Source of the DNA: Planctobacterium marinum
Lineage (GTDB): Bacteria > Pseudomonadota > Gammaproteobacteria > Enterobacterales > Alteromonadaceae
Reading direction: 5' to 3'
NCBI RefSeq assembly: GCF_020687805.1
Contig: NZ_JAJEWQ010000003.1
Location: 237,736-301,735, forward strand
Length of the DNA: 64,000 bases
In this document: positions 17,878-30,600 of the stretch, piece by piece
Numbering within the stretch: position 1 is the stretch's first letter
Layout: each line of letters begins with the position of its first letter
The notes under the pieces: generated by a model
What the model was told of the DNA's origin: nothing
Database searches by the model: none
What the model saw: the letters and a program-made list of their open reading frames with translations, nothing else
Program-made: the position numbers and the translations under genes

Positions 17878-18600
17878 TCAGTCTTTGATGATGGCGTTGT
17901 GATAAACGTTTTGTACGTCGTCACAATCATTCAACATGTCCATGAACTTTTCAAAGACTGCTACGTCGTCGCCTTCAACATCGACGCTGGTTTGCGGTAC
18001 AAAACTAATTTCTTCGACCTCGAAGTCGATATCCGCCTGGAATTCTGACAATGCGTTTCGGGTCTTTGCAAACTCTGTGTGAGGAACAAACACAGTGATT
18101 TTTCCGTCTTCACTTTCCACATCAGCCACATCGACGTCGGCTTCCATCAGGTATTCCAGAACGGCATCTTCATCGTCACCGGCAAACACAAAAACGCCGT
18201 AATGATCAAACATGTGGGCAACGGCACCCGGTGCGCCAATTTTGGAGTTAGTTTTAGTAAAGCAATTGCGTACGTCGGTAATGGTACGGTTATTGTTGTC
18301 TGTCAGACAATCCACAATCACCATACAGTTACCCGGTCCAAAGCCTTCGTAGCGCGCGGGAACAAAGTCTTCACCGGCTCCACCTGAGGCCTTTTCAATG
18401 GCCTTTTCAATTACATGGCTCGGTACCTGATCTTTTTTCGCTTTGTCCATCAGGTGTTTAAGAGACAAGTTAGCAGACGGGTCCGGGCCGCCGTTTTTGG
18501 CACATACGTAAATTTCTTTTCCGTATTTTGAATACACTTTGGTTTTAACCGCCGCTGTTTTAGCCATAGCGACTTTGCGAACTTCGAAACTTCTTCCCAT
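17878..18600 (-). CDS. yeeN: YebC/TACO1-family protein, YeeN subgroup
   Basis: A 240-residue member of the YebC family. The N terminus ([14 protein letters not shown]) and the strings [16 protein letters not shown]-like, RYEGFGPGN and [10 protein letters not shown] correspond to the E. coli paralogue YeeN rather than to YebC itself, which starts MAGHSKW. YebC proteins were first described as DNA-binding regulators; recent work on TACO1/YebC points to a role in translation of difficult (for example proline-rich) sequences. It is a stand-alone gene downstream of purF, with its own likely terminator. Whether YeeN shares the translation role is not established. Confidence 0.88.
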   Translation of the reverse strand: MGRSFEVRKVAMAKTAAVKTKVYSKYGKEIYVCAKNGGPDPSANLSLKHLMDKAKKDQVPSHVIEKAIEKASGGAGEDFVPARYEGFGPGNCMVIVDCLTDNNNRTITDVRNCFTKTNSKIGAPGAVAHMFDHYGVFVFAGDDEDAVLEYLMEADVDVADVESEDGKITVFVPHTEFAKTRNALSEFQADIDFEVEEISFVPQTSVDVEGDDVAVFEKFMDMLNDCDDVQNVYHNAIIKD

Positions 18601-18687
18601 ATTAAACTCTGTCTTTTATTTCAATTTTATCGTTATGATGCACACTACAATGTGTTGTTCAATGCCAATGAGTTGCACACTGGCAAC

Positions 18688-20214
18688 CTAACCATGGCTC
18701 TCACTGGACATATTATGCACGTCCAGGTTCGTTAATTCATCTTCGGAACTGTGCCCTTTCGCATCATCGTTGCGGGCTTTATCCAGTGATTCCAGGTATT
18801 CCTGAGTCACATCGCCGGTAATATAATCACCATTGAATACGGACATTTCAAAATGGCTGATGGCGGTATTTTCGGCACTTACCGCCTGACGCAGGTCTTC
18901 AATATCCTGATAAATCAAACCATCAGCTTTGATGGACTCACAGATATCTTCTACTTCTCTGCCATATGCAATCAATTCATTGGGTGACGGCATATCAATA
19001 CCGTATACGTTCGGGAATCGAATTTCCGGCGCGGCTGAAGCAAAATACACTTTTTTGGCACCGGCTTCACGGGCCATTTCAATAATTTGCTCGGATGTCG
19101 TACCACGTACTATGGAGTCATCTACCAGCAAGACATTTTTACCCTTAAACTCTGACTTTATCGCATTGAGTTTTCGGCGTACTGACTTGCGGCGTTGTGA
19201 CTGTCCCGGCATGATGAAGGTACGACCGATATAGCGATTTTTTACGTAACCCTGACGATATGGCAGGTTTAGCTCATGTGCGATTTGCAAGGCGATATCG
19301 ATTGATGTCTCAGGAATAGGAATAACCACATCAATATCCAGATCACCCCATTCCTGAGCGATCTTCTGTCCCAGTTTTTTGCCCATGTTAACCCGGGACG
19401 CATAAACAGAAATACCGTCGATAAAGGAGTCCGGACGGGCAAAATAAACAAACTCAAAGATGCAAGGCACATGGGTGGGATTATCTGCACACTGTTGCGT
19501 AAACAGCTGACCATCTTCTGTGATGTACACGGCCTCACCTGGGGCAACATCACGAATAAACTGAAACTCAACGGAGTCCAGCGCAACACTCTCTGATGCC
19601 ACCATATATTCATCACCCAGGTCGGTGCTGCGTTTACCGAGCACCAGAGGACGAATACCGTGAGGATCGCGAAACGCCAACATACCATTGCCGATGATTG
19701 CCGCAACCACTGCATAGGCGCCGTTAACACGTCGATGAACATTGCTCACTGCGGTAAAAATATCAGCAGGTTGTAACGACAGACCCTCAGCTTTTTGCAG
19801 TTCGTCTGCCAGAATATTCAGCAATAATTCGGAATCAGAGGTGGTGTTGATGTGACGTTTTGCCAGTTGCAACACTTCTTTTTGCAGTGCCACGGCATTG
19901 GTTAAATTGCCGTTGTGTGCCAGCGCTATTCCGTAGGGGGAGTTAACATAAAAAGGCTGAGCTTCAGCCGAACTTGAAGAGCCCGCTGTAGGGTATCGCA
20001 CATGCGCAATCCCCAGATTACCGGTCAGCCTTTGCATATGGCGGTTACGGAACACATCTCTGACCAAACCATTTGCTTTGCGCAAATGAAACATACTGCT
20101 GTCTACAGTAATCATTCCAGCAGCATCCTGGCCGCGGTGTTGCAACACAGTTAAGGCATCAAATAATTCTTGAGCAACAGGGTTATGACTTACGATGCCG
20201 GCGATTCCGCACAT
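18688..20214 (-). CDS. purF: Amidophosphoribosyltransferase
   Basis: A 508-residue PurF, the first committed step of purine synthesis: PRPP plus glutamine gives 5-phosphoribosylamine. The catalytic N-terminal cysteine follows the initiator Met (MCGIAGIV), the class II glutamine amidotransferase domain spans about residues 2-235, and the PRTase domain has the PRPP loop [13 protein letters not shown] (about residues 363-375). It lies 10 bp downstream of cvpA, the arrangement common in gammaproteobacteria. I see no clear PurR operator ahead of cvpA. It is cytoplasmic and feedback-inhibited by nucleotides in the family. Confidence 0.97.
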   Translation of the reverse strand: MCGIAGIVSHNPVAQELFDALTVLQHRGQDAAGMITVDSSMFHLRKANGLVRDVFRNRHMQRLTGNLGIAHVRYPTAGSSSSAEAQPFYVNSPYGIALAHNGNLTNAVALQKEVLQLAKRHINTTSDSELLLNILADELQKAEGLSLQPADIFTAVSNVHRRVNGAYAVVAAIIGNGMLAFRDPHGIRPLVLGKRSTDLGDEYMVASESVALDSVEFQFIRDVAPGEAVYITEDGQLFTQQCADNPTHVPCIFEFVYFARPDSFIDGISVYASRVNMGKKLGQKIAQEWGDLDIDVVIPIPETSIDIALQIAHELNLPYRQGYVKNRYIGRTFIMPGQSQRRKSVRRKLNAIKSEFKGKNVLLVDDSIVRGTTSEQIIEMAREAGAKKVYFASAAPEIRFPNVYGIDMPSPNELIAYGREVEDICESIKADGLIYQDIEDLRQAVSAENTAISHFEMSVFNGDYITGDVTQEYLESLDKARNDDAKGHSSEDELTNLDVHNMSSESHG

Positions 20215-20223
20215 ATTGAGATC

Positions 20224-20715
20224 CTATACAGTGGGACTAATAAAACTAGATGAGTTTTGCAGATATTCAAAAAACCATTCGATAATAAAAGCAAACTCAG
20301 GGATCAGCAGAGAGGTTTTCCACCAATCCGTAGAAGGTGCTGGCGTAAATGCGTCCAAAAAAAACAGCACGGCACTGCAAATCAGCACGCCTCTTAACAT
20401 TCCGAAAACCAGACCCAGCGCACGATCTGTGCCGCTTAATCCGGTAAATATCACTAATCTGGAAATTAGATAATTAAGTAATCCGCCTAACAACAGCGTA
20501 GATACAAACAAAATCGCTATTGCTACCGCATTTTTTAATATTTGGTCCTGAAACCAGGTGAGATAGACAGCCAAATCGGCATAGAAAAAACTGGCCAACA
20601 TAAACGCCGTGAACCAGATGGCAAGGGAGATAGCTTCTTTCAGAAAGCCTCTGACAAGGCTTATTACCGTCGATAAAACCAGTACGGCAAGAATAGTGAA
20701 ATCAATCCAATTCAT
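20224..20715 (-). CDS. cvpA: CvpA family inner-membrane protein
   Basis: A 163-residue membrane protein with about four helices ([18 protein letters not shown], then [13 protein letters not shown] and others) and the family signature NWIDFTILA at the N terminus. CvpA is needed for colicin V production in E. coli and has roles in envelope stress and virulence in enterics; its molecular activity is unknown. It is just upstream of purF, the conserved pairing. DedD precedes it, 81 bp away. Confidence 0.93.
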   Translation of the reverse strand: MNWIDFTILAVLVLSTVISLVRGFLKEAISLAIWFTAFMLASFFYADLAVYLTWFQDQILKNAVAIAILFVSTLLLGGLLNYLISRLVIFTGLSGTDRALGLVFGMLRGVLICSAVLFFLDAFTPAPSTDWWKTSLLIPEFAFIIEWFFEYLQNSSSFISPTV

Positions 20716-20796
20716 TATTTTCTTTATTTAGCATAGGGACGGCGCAATCTTAAGATCGGCGCGCATTTTACCAAAGCCACAGACCGATGTCTTGTT

Positions 20797-21396
20797 TTAA
20801 TCAACGCTAAAAGGGGTCAGTTTACCCTGTAAACCCGTCACTTCTTTTAAATGTGGGATTGCTGTTTTTAATTTGCCGTCATCCAGATCAGGACCGACAA
20901 ATACTTTAGTCAAGGTCCCCGAGCTGGTTTGAATCGGTCTGGTAAAGGCCCGGTAACCCGCCTGTTCCAGTTTGCGCAACAGATCTTTGACGTTCTTACT
21001 GTGTTTAAAACTGCCCAACTGAACCACCCATCCGGATTGCATTTGTTCTTGTTTTGGCTCCATGACCGGTGCGTCAGACTGTGACGGGCTTTGTTGTGCC
21101 ACGCGTGTATCTGCCTCGCTGACGGCGTTGCCAGGCATCTCTTCAGCAGTATCAACAGGTTCGTCAAGCGGTTGTTCATCCACGATAACCACCTCCCGGG
21201 TTACCGCGTCCTGTACTTTTTTAAACGGAAATTCATCGGGAGAAGTCACGTTTTTCATCGGCGGTCGCTTGGGAATCGCTTCAAATCGGTCCTGACTGTG
21301 GCGCTTTTCCCCGTCCAGGACTTCAGGTAAAAAAATCACAGCCAGCGCCACTATGATGATGGTCCCTACCAATCGGTTTTGAAATGCTGTAGCCAA
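20797..21396 (-). CDS. dedD: SPOR-domain cell-division protein DedD
   Basis: A 199-residue bitopic protein: one N-terminal membrane helix (VGTIIIVALAVIFLPEVL), an acidic periplasmic linker with Asp/Gln/Glu, and a C-terminal SPOR domain (about residues 122-199; GWVVQLGSFKHSKNV, RAFTRPIQ and VFVGPDLDDGKLK). SPOR domains bind denuded glycans at the septum, and DedD supports constriction through FtsN-like action. The start is a TTG with CAGGAAG upstream. It lies between folC and cvpA, as in E. coli and Vibrio. Confidence 0.93.
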   Translation of the reverse strand: MATAFQNRLVGTIIIVALAVIFLPEVLDGEKRHSQDRFEAIPKRPPMKNVTSPDEFPFKKVQDAVTREVVIVDEQPLDEPVDTAEEMPGNAVSEADTRVAQQSPSQSDAPVMEPKQEQMQSGWVVQLGSFKHSKNVKDLLRKLEQAGYRAFTRPIQTSSGTLTKVFVGPDLDDGKLKTAIPHLKEVTGLQGKLTPFSVD

Positions 21397-21431
21397 AATA
21401 TGCTTCCTGTTTCCTGAATATCGAACTGCGT

Positions 21432-22700
21432 TTATGGGGTTAATGCTTGTTTAATGGCTGACACAGTATAAAACGATCCAAAGCCAATAATAAGGTCTTC
21501 AGTGTCGCTGGCAGATTCTAACGCTTGTTGACAGGCCTGTTCAACCGATTCGCAAACAAAGGAAGGCTGATTCGATTTTGCCAGTACCGATTGCAACACT
21601 TCGGGTTTAGCACTGCGCGGGCTATCCAGGGGCGCAACATACCAGGTTGCCGGCAAATCCCGAAATACCTCAAGGCTGGCCTGTGAGTCTTTATCGGACA
21701 GCATACCCAAAATAAAAATCAGACGACGATAAGATAGCAACTCAATTCGCGAACGCAGGTAACCGGTTGCCTGCGGGTTATGGGCTACATCCAGGATAAT
21801 TCGGTGAGAATGAGCCAGAGATTCCATGCGACCGGGTAATGTGGCGGTGGCGATTAATTCTCTGATTTGATGGTCGGTTAAAGTCCATTCCAACAGCTTC
21901 GCCGTAAATAATGCAGTTGCGGCATTTTGCGTTGGTAATTGCCCTACCGGCAAGTCCGTAAGGCGAAATGACTGTCCGTTGCAGCTGCCGTGCAAGGTCC
22001 ATCCCTGCTCGTGGTGTTCTATCTGAAAATCCTGATTGCGAAACCAGGCTTTGGCAGCAATCTGCTGCGCGTGTTTGCGCAGAGAATCAGGCGGGTCCAG
22101 TTCTCCCACCACGCAGGGTTTGTGCGGACGCATGATACCCGCCTTTTCAAACCCAATTTGCTCACGGGTATCACCCAACCATGCCTGATGATCCAGATCG
22201 ATAGTAGTAATGACAGACACATCAGGTTCAACAATATTAACGGCATCCAAACGGCCACCTAAGCCCACTTCAAGAATTATGACATCAGGCCGGCGTTCTG
22301 CCATTAACTGCAGCGCTGCCAGTGTGCCAAACTCAAAATAGGTCAGTGATGTGTCTTTTCGGGCGGTTTCAACCTGGGCAAAAGCTGCGCAATGTTGTTG
22401 TTCCGCCAACAGCGCCTGATTGAAGCGAACCCGTTCCCGATAATCCGTTATGTGCGGGGAACTGTATACTGCCGTTGTTAATCCGATACGCTGCGCCATC
22501 AGCTCCAGGTAGCGGCAGGTAGATCCTTTACCGTTGGTGCCGCCAACCAGAATCACCCTGGCAAAATCAAAGTTGATATTGAGCCGCTCATAAACCGCAG
22601 CAACCCGCTCTAATCCCATGTCGATTTGAGCAGGATGTATTTTTTCCAGATAACTCAACCACCCTGCCAAATTTGCGGGGTGCTGATGATGTTCATTCAA
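21432..22700 (-). CDS. folC: Bifunctional dihydrofolate/folylpolyglutamate synthase
   Basis: A 422-residue Mur-ligase-type enzyme that makes dihydrofolate from dihydropteroate and adds further glutamates. The ATP-binding loop is GGTNGKGSTCRYLE (about residues 53-66), the Mg/ATP region includes ILEVGLGGRLDAVN, and the C-terminal domain has LDVAHNPQAT. The start is a TTG, seven bases beyond the accD stop, so it is probably translated with accD; no ATG in frame keeps the family N terminus. It is cytoplasmic. Confidence 0.95.
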   Translation of the reverse strand: MNEHHQHPANLAGWLSYLEKIHPAQIDMGLERVAAVYERLNINFDFARVILVGGTNGKGSTCRYLELMAQRIGLTTAVYSSPHITDYRERVRFNQALLAEQQHCAAFAQVETARKDTSLTYFEFGTLAALQLMAERRPDVIILEVGLGGRLDAVNIVEPDVSVITTIDLDHQAWLGDTREQIGFEKAGIMRPHKPCVVGELDPPDSLRKHAQQIAAKAWFRNQDFQIEHHEQGWTLHGSCNGQSFRLTDLPVGQLPTQNAATALFTAKLLEWTLTDHQIRELIATATLPGRMESLAHSHRIILDVAHNPQATGYLRSRIELLSYRRLIFILGMLSDKDSQASLEVFRDLPATWYVAPLDSPRSAKPEVLQSVLAKSNQPSFVCESVEQACQQALESASDTEDLIIGFGSFYTVSAIKQALTP

Positions 22701-22706
22701 GGCTGG

Positions 22707-23570
22707 CTACGCTTGTTTTACGGCATCAGCGCTGTGATGCATTTTATCTAATAAACTGTAGAGTTTTTGACGCATATGACGACGATCGACAATCATATCG
22801 ACTGCGCCTTTCTCCAACAGGAACTCGCTGCGTTGGAAGCCATCGGGTAAGGTTTCCCGCACGGTTTGTTCGATTACTCTGGGGCCGGCAAAACCGATAA
22901 GAGCACCCGGCTCGGCCACATTTACGTCACCCAACATAGCCAGGCTGGCAGACACTCCGCCCATGGTTGGGTCGGTTAGTATCGAAATGTAGGGTAAGCC
23001 TTTTTCACTCATTTTCGCCAATGCGGCACTGGTTTTCGCCATTTGCATCAGAGATAACAGCGCTTCCTGCATACGGGCACCGCCACTGGCAGAAAAGCAA
23101 ACAAAAGGGGTATTATTCGCTAATGCCGCTTCAACACCTTTGACAAATCGGGCACCCACTACAGACGCCATGGACCCGCCCATAAAACTGAATTCAAACG
23201 CGGCAGCAACAATTGGCTTGCCGTGCAGTTTGCCCTTCATTACAACCAGTGCATCTTTTTCGTTTGATGCTTTTTGAGCACTGGCGATGCGATCTTTGTA
23301 GCGCTTGGAATCTTTAAACTTGAGAATATCCTGGGGCTCCAGCTCAGAGCCCAACTCTGTGCGCTCTCCCTGATCGAGGAAATGATTCAGACGCGCTCTG
23401 GCGCTGATGCGCATGTGATTGTCACACTTGGGGCAAACTTCCAGCTGTTTTTCTAATTCAACTTTGTAGAGTACGGCGTTACATTTTCCGCACTTGGTCC
23501 AAATACCTTCCGGTACATTACTTTTTACAGCTGATTGGGTTTTTGGTAGTATCTTTTGGATCCAGCTCAT
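22707..23570 (-). CDS. accD: Acetyl-CoA carboxylase carboxyltransferase subunit beta
   Basis: A 287-residue AccD. It starts MSWIQKIL, as in E. coli (MSWIERIK), so the ATG at 23570 is chosen over a GTG 18 bp upstream. A zinc ribbon is present near the N terminus ([10 protein letters not shown] with VCPKCDNH), followed by the carboxyltransferase crotonase-type domain ([30 protein letters not shown]). It pairs with AccA, not in this window, to move CO2 from biotin to acetyl-CoA for fatty-acid synthesis. It is followed by folC. Confidence 0.96.
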   Translation of the reverse strand: MSWIQKILPKTQSAVKSNVPEGIWTKCGKCNAVLYKVELEKQLEVCPKCDNHMRISARARLNHFLDQGERTELGSELEPQDILKFKDSKRYKDRIASAQKASNEKDALVVMKGKLHGKPIVAAAFEFSFMGGSMASVVGARFVKGVEAALANNTPFVCFSASGGARMQEALLSLMQMAKTSAALAKMSEKGLPYISILTDPTMGGVSASLAMLGDVNVAEPGALIGFAGPRVIEQTVRETLPDGFQRSEFLLEKGAVDMIVDRRHMRQKLYSLLDKMHHSADAVKQA

Positions 23571-23794
23571 TGAATTTGGTTCTCTCACTTTTAATTAGCA
23601 AGATAAAAGCAAATCACCGCAATATTACAGAAATTCAACTCATTTTATTGCTAAATGATGCTGCTTTTATCATTAATAGGGTTTCTAAATTAAGCGTTCT
23701 GCAACGTATTTTGCCACATTCTAACAGTAATAAAATAACTATGTGGTCTAAGATGTTAACTAAATTTGTCGAACGTCGCTAAAAAACCAGCGGA

Positions 23795-24592
23795 TTACCA
23801 CAGGGTATCTGATAATAACAGAGGGCCTAATGGCTTTTGAGGTAGAGCAAATTCAGCCGGGTAATCGACACTTACCAGGTACAAACCATTGGGCTTTGCC
23901 GTCGCGGCCGCCTGAGTTCTGTCTTTACTGGCCAGCAGTTCGGCTATCCAGTCTTCAGACTGCTCACCACAACCAACCGCCATTAAACTCCCTGCAATAT
24001 TGCGCACCATATGATGCACAAAAGCATTGGCTTTGATATCAATAACCACATAGTCGCCCTGGCGTATAACCTGTATGTGATGCAAATTGCGAAACGGAGA
24101 ACGAGACTGACAAAGCGCCGCCCGAAACGCAGAAAAGTCCTGCTCACCCAGTAAGCACTGTGCAGCGCGGTGCATTTTTTCAGCATCAAGAGGATGATAG
24201 AAATGTGTCACACCCTCAAGAAAAATCCCGGGTCTCAGGCGCACATTGTGAATAACATAACGGTAACGTCTGGCCGTAGCTGAAAAGCGCGCGTGAAAGT
24301 CATCCGCAACCGGCTTAGCCCATTTAACTGCTATGGTATCGGGTAAGTTAGCATTGCTGCCCATAGTCCAGGCTTTGTCAGGTCTTTGTACATCCGTTTC
24401 AAAATGAACAATCTGATTTGTGGCATGCACTCCGGCATCGGTACGCCCGGCACAAACGACATCAATTTTCTGCTGCGCGATGACTTCAAGGGCCGCTTCC
24501 AGTTTTTGCTGAACGCTAGCCACTTCACGTTGTCTTTGCCAGCCAAAATAAGCTGCGCCGTTATATTCTATACCTAATGCTATTCGTGCCAT
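23795..24592 (-). CDS. truA: tRNA pseudouridine(38-40) synthase
   Basis: A 265-residue TruA. The catalytic aspartate is in [11 protein letters not shown] (about residue 53), and the family segments [10 protein letters not shown] and [13 protein letters not shown] are present. It isomerises uridines 38-40 in the anticodon stem-loop of many tRNAs. It lies between accD and hubP in the conserved Alteromonadales/Vibrio order; a 224-bp gap separates it from accD, where an accD promoter is likely. Confidence 0.95.
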   Translation of the reverse strand: MARIALGIEYNGAAYFGWQRQREVASVQQKLEAALEVIAQQKIDVVCAGRTDAGVHATNQIVHFETDVQRPDKAWTMGSNANLPDTIAVKWAKPVADDFHARFSATARRYRYVIHNVRLRPGIFLEGVTHFYHPLDAEKMHRAAQCLLGEQDFSAFRAALCQSRSPFRNLHHIQVIRQGDYVVIDIKANAFVHHMVRNIAGSLMAVGCGEQSEDWIAELLASKDRTQAAATAKPNGLYLVSVDYPAEFALPQKPLGPLLLSDTLW

Positions 24593-24652
24593 GACGTTAC
24601 TGAAATGATAAAAAGCGCAGCATGTTAAAAGAATATCGAGTCAGTTTCAAAG

Positions 24653-27600
24653 CTATCGCTTCAATCTTGCCAATATTTCACTGGCTTCCTGTTTTTGTTC
24701 TTCCGACCCGGTTTCGATGACTTCATTTAACAGGGACTCGGCTGACTCCGCATCGTCAATCTCCAGATAGGCATGGGCAAGATCCAGTTTGGCATTGATC
24801 CCCTGGTCCTTGTCTACGTCGATCATATCATCGTCAGCAGCGACACCCGTAAACTCTTCCAGGTTAACATCAATGTTGAGATCGCGCTCAGACAAAGGCA
24901 CTTCGTCATCTTCGAGACTCTCTTCCAGTAACCTTTCTACATCCAGAAATTCATCACTTAAATCATCCTGGTCCTGGATACCCAGTTCAGTTTCAGGTTC
25001 TGCATAATCTGCAGGCTCGTCATCCTCGTCGGACAACAGCGCCTCCAAATCAATATCAGGGTTTTCCGGAAAATCCGGTGCTTTAGTTTCAGACGTCGTG
25101 TCTTCACCATCCAGGGCATCATCATTTTCCAGAGCGTCGTCAATACTGCCCAGGATATCTTCAAAACTGGCATTTTCCAGCTCTTCCAATGCTGACTCAT
25201 CGTCGTCTGACAGTAATTCACCGTCATCAACATCGGTTAATGCTTCTGCCAGTTGTTCAAAGTCATCATCGTTTACATCAAATTCCGAAGCGTCATCGTC
25301 AGAGGTGTCATCAGGCAAAGTCTCATCTTCAATATCCGCTTCCAACTCAGAGGCTGAATCCTCAGTCCCAAAAGCAGGAATATCTTCCAGATCACCGGCA
25401 GTATCGGCACCTATCTCATCTCTTTGCTCAGCGTCAGTCTGGTCAGGCGTTTTTTCATTTGCCCAATCATCCAGACTTACCGAGTCTTCCGACGGCTCAC
25501 TTTCGTCGTCATCTTCACCCAACCATTCGCCCAATCCGGGTAAATCATCTAAATCATCTTCGGCAAAATCCGCCTCATCACCCTGTTCTAAAAAGGCCGC
25601 TTCAAGATCATCATCGGTTAGTGAATCATCATCGCTATCCGCCAGAGTCTCTTCGCTGTTATTCTGATCACTAACAGACTCTGAATCCGTATCTTCTTGC
25701 GGCTCTGCGCTTTCATCGCCAAGTTTTAGATCGGTGGCAGAAACATCTTTGCGAGTATCATCCTGCTCGTCAAAATCAACACTGGTATCCGTATATCCAT
25801 AGATTTCGTCCAGATCTTCGATGTCATTTTCTGGATCGGCACGCTCCTCTGCGCCTTCGGAAAATTCAGCAAGGGCCTCATCAAACTCGTCGGGCTCCTC
25901 TGCATCTGATAATTCGTCAGATTCAATAACGTCTTGCTCGAGCATGTCATCCAGATCGTCGCTTAGTTCCAGCTCGGTATCTGCCGTTGCAACACTTTCC
26001 CTTTCTGGCTCTTCACTCGCTGTTTCAGGCTCTGCATTTATCTGTTCAGGCTCTGGCAGTACCTCTGAGTCTATAGCATCTAATAACGCGGCATCTTCTT
26101 CAGCTATCGCCTGCTCAATCTCCTTAGATACGCCCTCCTGAAGTTCATCAGCAGTATCGTCAGGTGAAGAGCTTTCCGATGGTTCTTCATCAAACAACAA
26201 TTCCGGCGCCAGCGCGGCTTCCGGGTCATCACTGTCAAACTGTGGTGCATCTTCGTCAATGAATTCCTCAGTTGTGAGGTCGGTGTCAGATTCGCTGTCT
26301 ACAGTTTCTGCCGCTGTCTCTTCCGGCAAAGGTTCTTCCGGCAAGGCTTCATCCAGTAAAGATTCTTCCAGCGCATCATCAGTTTGCTCGTCTTCATCTA
26401 ACAGGAACTCAGGTTCTTCGTCCAGTTCTGTATCTTCGGCTTCGGGAAGTGTCTCTTCCGGAATAACCTCTTCAACAGCAGGCTCGTCTTCTGCCAATGG
26501 CTCTGACAACAATGCTTCATCAGGCAGTTCATCAATCCCTGAATCGCTGTCTACAGTTTCTGCCAGTGTCTCTTCTGGTGAGGATTCTTCCAGTGAGGGT
26601 TCTTCCAGTAAAGATTCTTCCAGCGCATCATCAGTTTGCTCGTCTTCATCTAACAGGAGTTCAGGTTCATCCTCCTGTTCTGTATCTTCGGCTTCGGAAA
26701 GTGTCTCTTCCGCAATAACCTCTTCAACCGCAGGCTCGTCTTCTGCCAATGGCTCTGCCAACAGTGCTTCATCAGGCAGTTGATCAGCCTCTGTTTCGCT
26801 GTCTACAGTTTCTGCCAGTGCCTCTTCTGGTGAGGGTTCTTCCGGCAAGGCTTCATCCAGTAAAGATTCTTCCAGGGCATCATCAGTTTGCTCGTCTTCA
26901 TCTAACAGGAACTCAGGTTCATTCTCCTGTTCTGTACCTTCGGCTTCGGGAAGTGTCTCTTCCGGAATAACCTCTTCAACAGCAGGCTCGTCTTCTGCCA
27001 ATGGCTCTGACAACAGTGCTTCATCAGCCTCTGAATCGCTGTCTACAATTTCTGCCAGTGCCTCTTCTGGTGAGGGTTCTTCCGGCAAGGCTTCGTCCAG
27101 TAAAGATTCTTCCAGGGCATCATCAGTTTGCTCGTCGTCATCTAACAGGAACTCAGGTTCATCCTCCTGCTCTGTATCTTCGGCTTCGGAAAGCGTCTCT
27201 TCCGGAATAACCTCTTCAACCGCAGGCTCGTCTTCTGTCAAGACTTCTGGCAGGGTGTCTTCATCAATTAATTCGGCCGCGGTTGCATCTGATTCTGATT
27301 CAATATCTACAGCTTCTGTTACATCGTCTGTTTGCTCATCAACAAACGTGGGCTGATCATCCTCAACAAGTTCCGGCTCCAGCAGATCATCTGCGGCAAA
27401 TTCATTGGGAAACTCTCCCATGGCGTCGTCCGTTGCCACTTCAGGTGCATCGGTGCTTTCTTTTGGCTTTGCGGTACTGAAGGCGTCTTCATTCAGCTCG
27501 GGGATATCATCCAGAGAAAGGTCGTCAGAATCAGGGTCTGATATGGCCCGCGACTCAGTATCCTGTTCTTTTACTGCTGAACCAAAATCTTCGGATGAGA

Positions 27601-30600
27601 TATCAGGAATATCTTCTAAAGATAGCTCTCCGCTAAACAGGTTTTTAGTATCGGTGCTTTCAACATTGCCGGGTTCGTTGTCATCGCGGCCTAAGGCATC
27701 CAATAACTGATGGTAATCATCTTCGGAAAGTTCGTTGATAGCATAGTCTTCTGCTTCTGCAGTGTCTAACTCGTCGTTCGTCTCTTCAAGACCTGATGAC
27801 GGCTGCGCAGCAATATTATCTTCATCAGATGCACTCTCTTCCGGATCAATAATATCTTCCGGATCAATAACATCTTCCGGTTCATTTACGTCTTCCGGTT
27901 CAAGGACATCACCCGGAACCTCTTCAGCGAATTGATCACTATTTTCTATGAGGGACTCGGGGTCTTGTGTGGCTTTAACATCGGACTCGTCTGCCATTAA
28001 ATCATCGGCAGATAGATCACTGTCGAGGTCCAGTGTTTCCATCTCATCCAACAGCGCATCATCAACGGTTGGCTCTGCAGAACTCGCCTCTTCCATAAGT
28101 TCATCGGCTACAAATTCATCGCTGGGTTCATCCTGAGGAGCACTGGCATTTTCGTCACTGTCTTGTGGCTCATCAACACCCAGTTCTTCAAGCAGTTCAT
28201 CGCTGAGTTCATCCTCAGGAGCACTGGCATTTTCGTCACTGTCTTGTGGCTCATCAACACCCAGTTCTTCAAGCAGTTCATCGCTGAGTTCATCGTCAGG
28301 AGCACTGGCATTTTCGTCACTGTCCTGTGACTCATCGACACCCAGTTCCGCTAACAACTCATCGGCCAAATCGTCCTGGTTACTGTCGTTGCTGTCGTCA
28401 CTATCTTCAGGCTCATCAATACCCAGCTCGGCTAGCAACTCGTCGGCCAAATCATCCTGGGCACTGGCGTTGCTGTCGTCAGTATCTTCAGGCTCATCAA
28501 CGCCCAGCTCTGCTAACAGTTCGTCGGCCAAATCATCCTGGGCACTGTCGTTGCTGTCGTCGGCATCATCCGGCTCATCAATGCCCAGTTCCGCTAACAA
28601 TTCATCGGCTAAATCATCCTGGGTACTGTCGCTGTCAGAATCATCATTAATTTCTTCAATACCCAATTCCGCCAGTAGCTCATCGGCCAGCTCATCTTGT
28701 AATGATTCAACATCAGTATCTGGTTGATTGGCGACGATGGTATCCAGCTCGTCTTCGGGTGCCACCAGATCGTCGCCATCCTCAGTGAACAAGTCGTCTG
28801 ATGATGGCTCTAGTTCGGAATCGTCAGACAACGCCTCGTCCGGAGTTTCAGTAATATCACTTTCATCCCCAAATGCGACGTCATCGCCAAATGCAGCATC
28901 ATCACCAAAAATTTGCTCCGGCTCGTCAATGGCGATATCAGGATCACCGGGATTTTTCTGTGGCGCATCCTGTAAAACTTCGGTCAGTTCTTCTGTAATG
29001 TTGTCCAGTTTCTCATTTTGCTGCTCGATGCTGTCTTCTAACTTTTCAACAGCCTCATCAGTCAATAAACTGTCATCGCTGATCCCCAGCACTTCTTCCG
29101 CATCAAACTCATCCACTTCCTGAGCCGCCGCTGGTGCTTGTTTGACCTCTTCTTTGACTTCATCCGCAACCATTTCCTCAGGCTCGGCTTCGGGCTCAGC
29201 TTCTGATTCGTATGCTTCTTCAGGTTCAGGTTCGCTCTCTGCTGCTGCTTCCAGAATGTCATCAACACTTTCTTCAATTTCATCAAAGCCGCTATCTGCG
29301 CCATCTAACAAATCATCTAAATCAGAAACGTCAGTATCATCATCCGCGGCTTCGCTGAACTCATCCAATATGTCATCAGGCATTTCTTCCGCTTCAGATA
29401 ATTCAACTGAATCCCCTTCAGTTTCATCTGAGGCAAATAAATCATCTAAATCATCCTGATCCAATAAACCACTATCAGATTCACCAAACTCGTCATCATC
29501 TGACACCAACATGTCGTCGTCGGCTTCATCAAAGCTGCCCATTTCTTCTTCAAGGACTTTGTCTAATGAATCATCTAATTCTTCTGCGAACTCATCCTGC
29601 AACAGATCGTCGTCACCGAACAAGTCGTCATCAGCCCAGTCATCATCACCGCCGTCATCCATGGTGTCGGTAGACAAATCATCCAGGACATCGGTATCTT
29701 CGCTTATTTTACTGGCGACTTCCTGCGCCGGCGCCGGTGCAGCGGTTTCAATAGCCGGGGCATCATCCCCTTTGCGTCTCAGCAGGAACATCGTCATTCC
29801 GGCCAATGCTGAAAGTGTCAGCACCAGGGAAGCAACAATAATGAACATATCCGAAGCAAAGAACGACAGATCCAGCGACTTTTCTTCTTCTGGCTTAGGT
29901 GTCAGTAACTCCAGCATTTCCTGCTGGATCTGCAACATCTGTGACTGTTCTATCTGATCCTGACTGGCGCGCTCTCTTAACTGATCTATTTCCTGATTAA
30001 CGCTATCCAGTCGGTCAAATATTTTGCGATTTTCATCTAATAAAGACTCAACGCTGGTAATTGACTCGGCAAATTGCTGCCGAATGGCGTTGAACTGAGC
30101 TTGCTGTTCTTCATTAATGCGATTAAGCCGGGATTCGATTTGGGTTTTGGTTTCCACCAGATCATCGCGATTGACCAGTTTAACCGGCGGCTTGAGATTG
30201 ACCAAAGATTGACCCGGTGCCGCTTCCGGTGACCAGGCGTCGTCATCCTGTTCTGATTTTAAGCGCGCATTTTGCGCATCGATGCGGGCAATATAACGTT
30301 CGGAAGGCAGACGCAACATGGCGCCATTTTTCAGGGTGTTAAGGTTGTCAGTGGCAAAGGCGTTTTTGTTTAATTCGTAAATTGCCACCATCACCTGATA
30401 AATACTCAGGTTTTTATTTTGACGATAACGATCGGCTATACGCCACAAAGTGTCGTCAGAGTCTATTGGGCCGTAGGTGGCGCCGGAATACTGCTCTGTC
30501 GAGTTCTTCGCGCCCCGAATTTCTATCAACTTGTCTGCGGGCTGTTGCGCGAACGCCGAAAAAGTGCCGGAAATGGTTAGCAGAAGAAAAGCAATAATGC

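Noticed and set aside
20716-20796. PurR operator upstream of cvpA-purF
   Set aside because: No palindrome like GCAAACGTTTGC was found there.
28120-28720. CRISPR-like periodic repeat
   Set aside because: The period is in frame with hubP and varies as protein units, with no unique spacers or cas genes.
25098-29957. Long serine-rich ORFs on the plus strand opposite hubP
   Set aside because: They mirror the Asp/Glu codons of hubP (GAA/GAT read as TTC/ATC complements), have no start signals and no sign of their own constraint.
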